From Endotrypanum monterogeii (Eukaryota; Euglenozoa; Kinetoplastea; Trypanosomatida; Trypanosomatidae), in assembly GCA_000333855.2 (NCBI GenBank), contig CM007346.1:673180-737179 (forward strand): 64,000 bases of DNA. Direction: 5' to 3'. The notes below the pieces were generated by a model. It did not search any database, had not been told where the DNA came from, and saw nothing but the letters and a program-made list of their open reading frames with translations. The translations under genes were made by a program, and so were the position numbers. This document shows positions 62,918-64,000 of the stretch, in pieces (the first letter of the stretch is position 1; each line of letters opens with the position of its first letter).

Positions 62918-63565
62918 ATGTCGCGTCGTGAAAGCTGTGTCTGGCATCCGATGCCCGATGAGATACGCCTCTCCTCTATACAGTCTCGCCGCGCATCGCT
63001 GGCAGCCGGGCGTCGCAAGGCTTTCACCCCAAACAAAGCTGACTGGGACGTTGAGGCTCCGCTGACACCTTCTCGCGGCAATGACAGTGCGTCCGATGGA
63101 GCGGCGGGGGTCAATCACGCTCCCCATGAGGCCGCGGCCCCGATCCTGGACTTCCCACAGAGAGTACAGAGGGCTAAGGAGAATGTTCACACAGACACAA
63201 TCAACGACACGGCGATGGCGGATCCGGTGCTGATGATCGAGGAGGAACAGGAGGCCACGGCAGTCGTGGATGCCTTCGGCAAGTGCCGCACTCGCCATAC
63301 AGTACGTTTCCACGGTAAAAAATGGGCGAAGTTGCTGCTCAGACTCCGTGCAGAGATCGAAGCAGCATTTATGGAGGACATTAGGGAGGCTGCGAACGTC
63401 AAGGCAGACGAGGTGAGGGATCTTGATATTAAGATGCGCGGTTGTATGGAGGTGGCGGTGGTCGTGTATGCTGACCGCCGTCTGCGTCAGCAGAGCATCC
63501 ACGACGCGCTCCGGGAGTACAGCTACCCTAATGTCTGCCAGCTCTACCCGAACGCTAGGAAGTAA
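62918..63565 (+). CDS. Small protein with a single FDG-W/VWALY-type module (215 aa)
   Basis: 215 residues from ATG 62918. The first 120 residues are polar, with Ser, Arg and Pro, and probably disordered; they include LSSIQSRRASLAAGRRKAF, a possible basophilic kinase site. Residues about 125-212 form one copy of the module found about 25 times in the giant gene at 44556. It starts with the beta strand HTVRFHGKKWAKLLLRLR, continues with AAFMEDIREAANVKADEV and a VAVVVYADRR strand, and ends with LREYSYPNVCQLYPN just before the stop. The F-[DEG]-G-x2-W and Y-P-x-V-x2-L-Y landmarks are kept, with His in place of the acidic residue. It has no stalk domain. It may be a free partner or regulator of the larger proteins, or a remnant of the family; function unknown. 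SCO1 separates it from its paralogues. Confidence 0.82.
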   Translation: MSRRESCVWHPMPDEIRLSSIQSRRASLAAGRRKAFTPNKADWDVEAPLTPSRGNDSASDGAAGVNHAPHEAAAPILDFPQRVQRAKENVHTDTINDTAMADPVLMIEEEQEATAVVDAFGKCRTRHTVRFHGKKWAKLLLRLRAEIEAAFMEDIREAANVKADEVRDLDIKMRGCMEVAVVVYADRRLRQQSIHDALREYSYPNVCQLYPNARK

Positions 63566-63930
63566 AGGCAGCGCAATGTGTACCTGCATGCATCGCAACG
63601 CCCACTGAGGCATACCTTCACCTGTTTTTTTTTTTTAATGATCTGCTTCCCTCCACCACTGATGGTGTCACCTTGACACACGTAGAGAAGGTGCGGGCGT
63701 GGGGTGGGGGGGGGTGAGGCGGTGGTCAATAGGCTCACGAAGAGACTTGAACTTTGTTGGCTGTATGACACATTTCCGCGTCAACCCCAGACCATCAAAT
63801 CGGTCGTTAAGCAGTCTTTTCCCCTTCTCAACCCATTCACGTATATACCCATACGTTCTTTTCTTTTGTCTTTCTTCACTCGTTTATCTACATTTTTTTT
63901 TTTTCGCATTCATCTCACCAATTTATTCCG

Positions 63931-64000
<70 letters not shown>
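63566..64000 (+). other. 3' spacer ending in a (CA)n tract
   Basis: No gene seen. T run at 63626-63636, a G run at 63703-63713, a T/C-rich stretch at 63855-63904, then an (AC)n tract from 63933 to the end of the window (68 bases shown, continuing beyond it). Confidence 0.75.
63933..64000. repeat. (AC)n microsatellite at the window edge
   Basis: An uninterrupted AC dinucleotide repeat of at least 68 bases. Its real length is unknown because the window ends inside it. Confidence 0.97.

Noticed and set aside
63933..64000. Terminal (AC)n tract as a chromosome end
   Set aside because: Kinetoplastid telomeres use TTAGGG-type repeats; this is an ordinary CA microsatellite cut by the window edge.

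Overview
The window looks like nuclear DNA of a trypanosomatid, most likely a Leishmania or close relative; a Viannia-type genome is possible but I cannot prove the species. Every convincing gene is on the + strand. All the genes appear intronless. The coding DNA is GC-rich and the intergenic DNA is full of pyrimidine tracts followed by AG, which is the usual signature of trans-splicing. Long (CA)n, (TA)n and (GT)n tracts fill the spacers. The window therefore reads as part of one directional polycistronic unit with no strand switch. I saw no tRNA, rRNA, CRISPR array or recognisable transposon.

Layout: the 3' end of a tail-anchored protein of unknown function (2-790); a 2,898-residue leucine-rich-repeat protein with a duplicated unknown domain (4073-12769); a TCAIM-like DUF4460/DUF4461 protein with an HPD motif (13902-16103); a 556-bp tandem repeat in the following spacer (17095 to about 18128); a TRAPPC2L-like TRAPP subunit with a large insert (19049-20020); an exportin-7-like importin-beta protein (21297-24956); deoxyhypusine hydroxylase (26686-27675); an assembly gap flanked by a duplicated 75-bp sequence (around 29026-29095); a multi-pass TLC-domain protein (30001-30915); a KATNIP (katanin-interacting protein) homologue (32389-37701); a hotdog thioesterase-like protein (39081-40154); a giant repeat protein broken by an assembly gap (44556-53772); its smaller paralogue (55049-57397); the SCO1 copper chaperone of cytochrome oxidase (60837-62129); and a small single-module paralogue (62918-63565).

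The most unusual content lies between 44556 and 63565. Three genes share a module of roughly 85-105 residues with a F-[DE]-G-x2-W start and a Y-P-x-[VT]-W-[AE]-L-Y end. The first gene has about 25 copies and the other two have one each. The two larger proteins also start with what looks like a small SH3-like domain followed by a dynein-type coiled-coil stalk and microtubule-binding domain, but with no AAA+ motor. I infer a kinetoplastid family of cytoskeletal or flagellar microtubule-binding proteins built on a dynein stalk uncoupled from its motor. The repeat array of the giant gene is nearly identical at the DNA level in 981-bp and 870-bp units, so it is evolving by recent duplication or gene conversion. 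The apparent stop at 50739-50741 is almost certainly a low-quality read end, not a real gene end.

The other genes are housekeeping functions (hypusination of eIF5A, nuclear transport, vesicle tethering, cytochrome oxidase assembly) mixed with ciliary and microtubule proteins (KATNIP and the stalk family). As usual in trypanosomatids, adjacency need not mean shared function.
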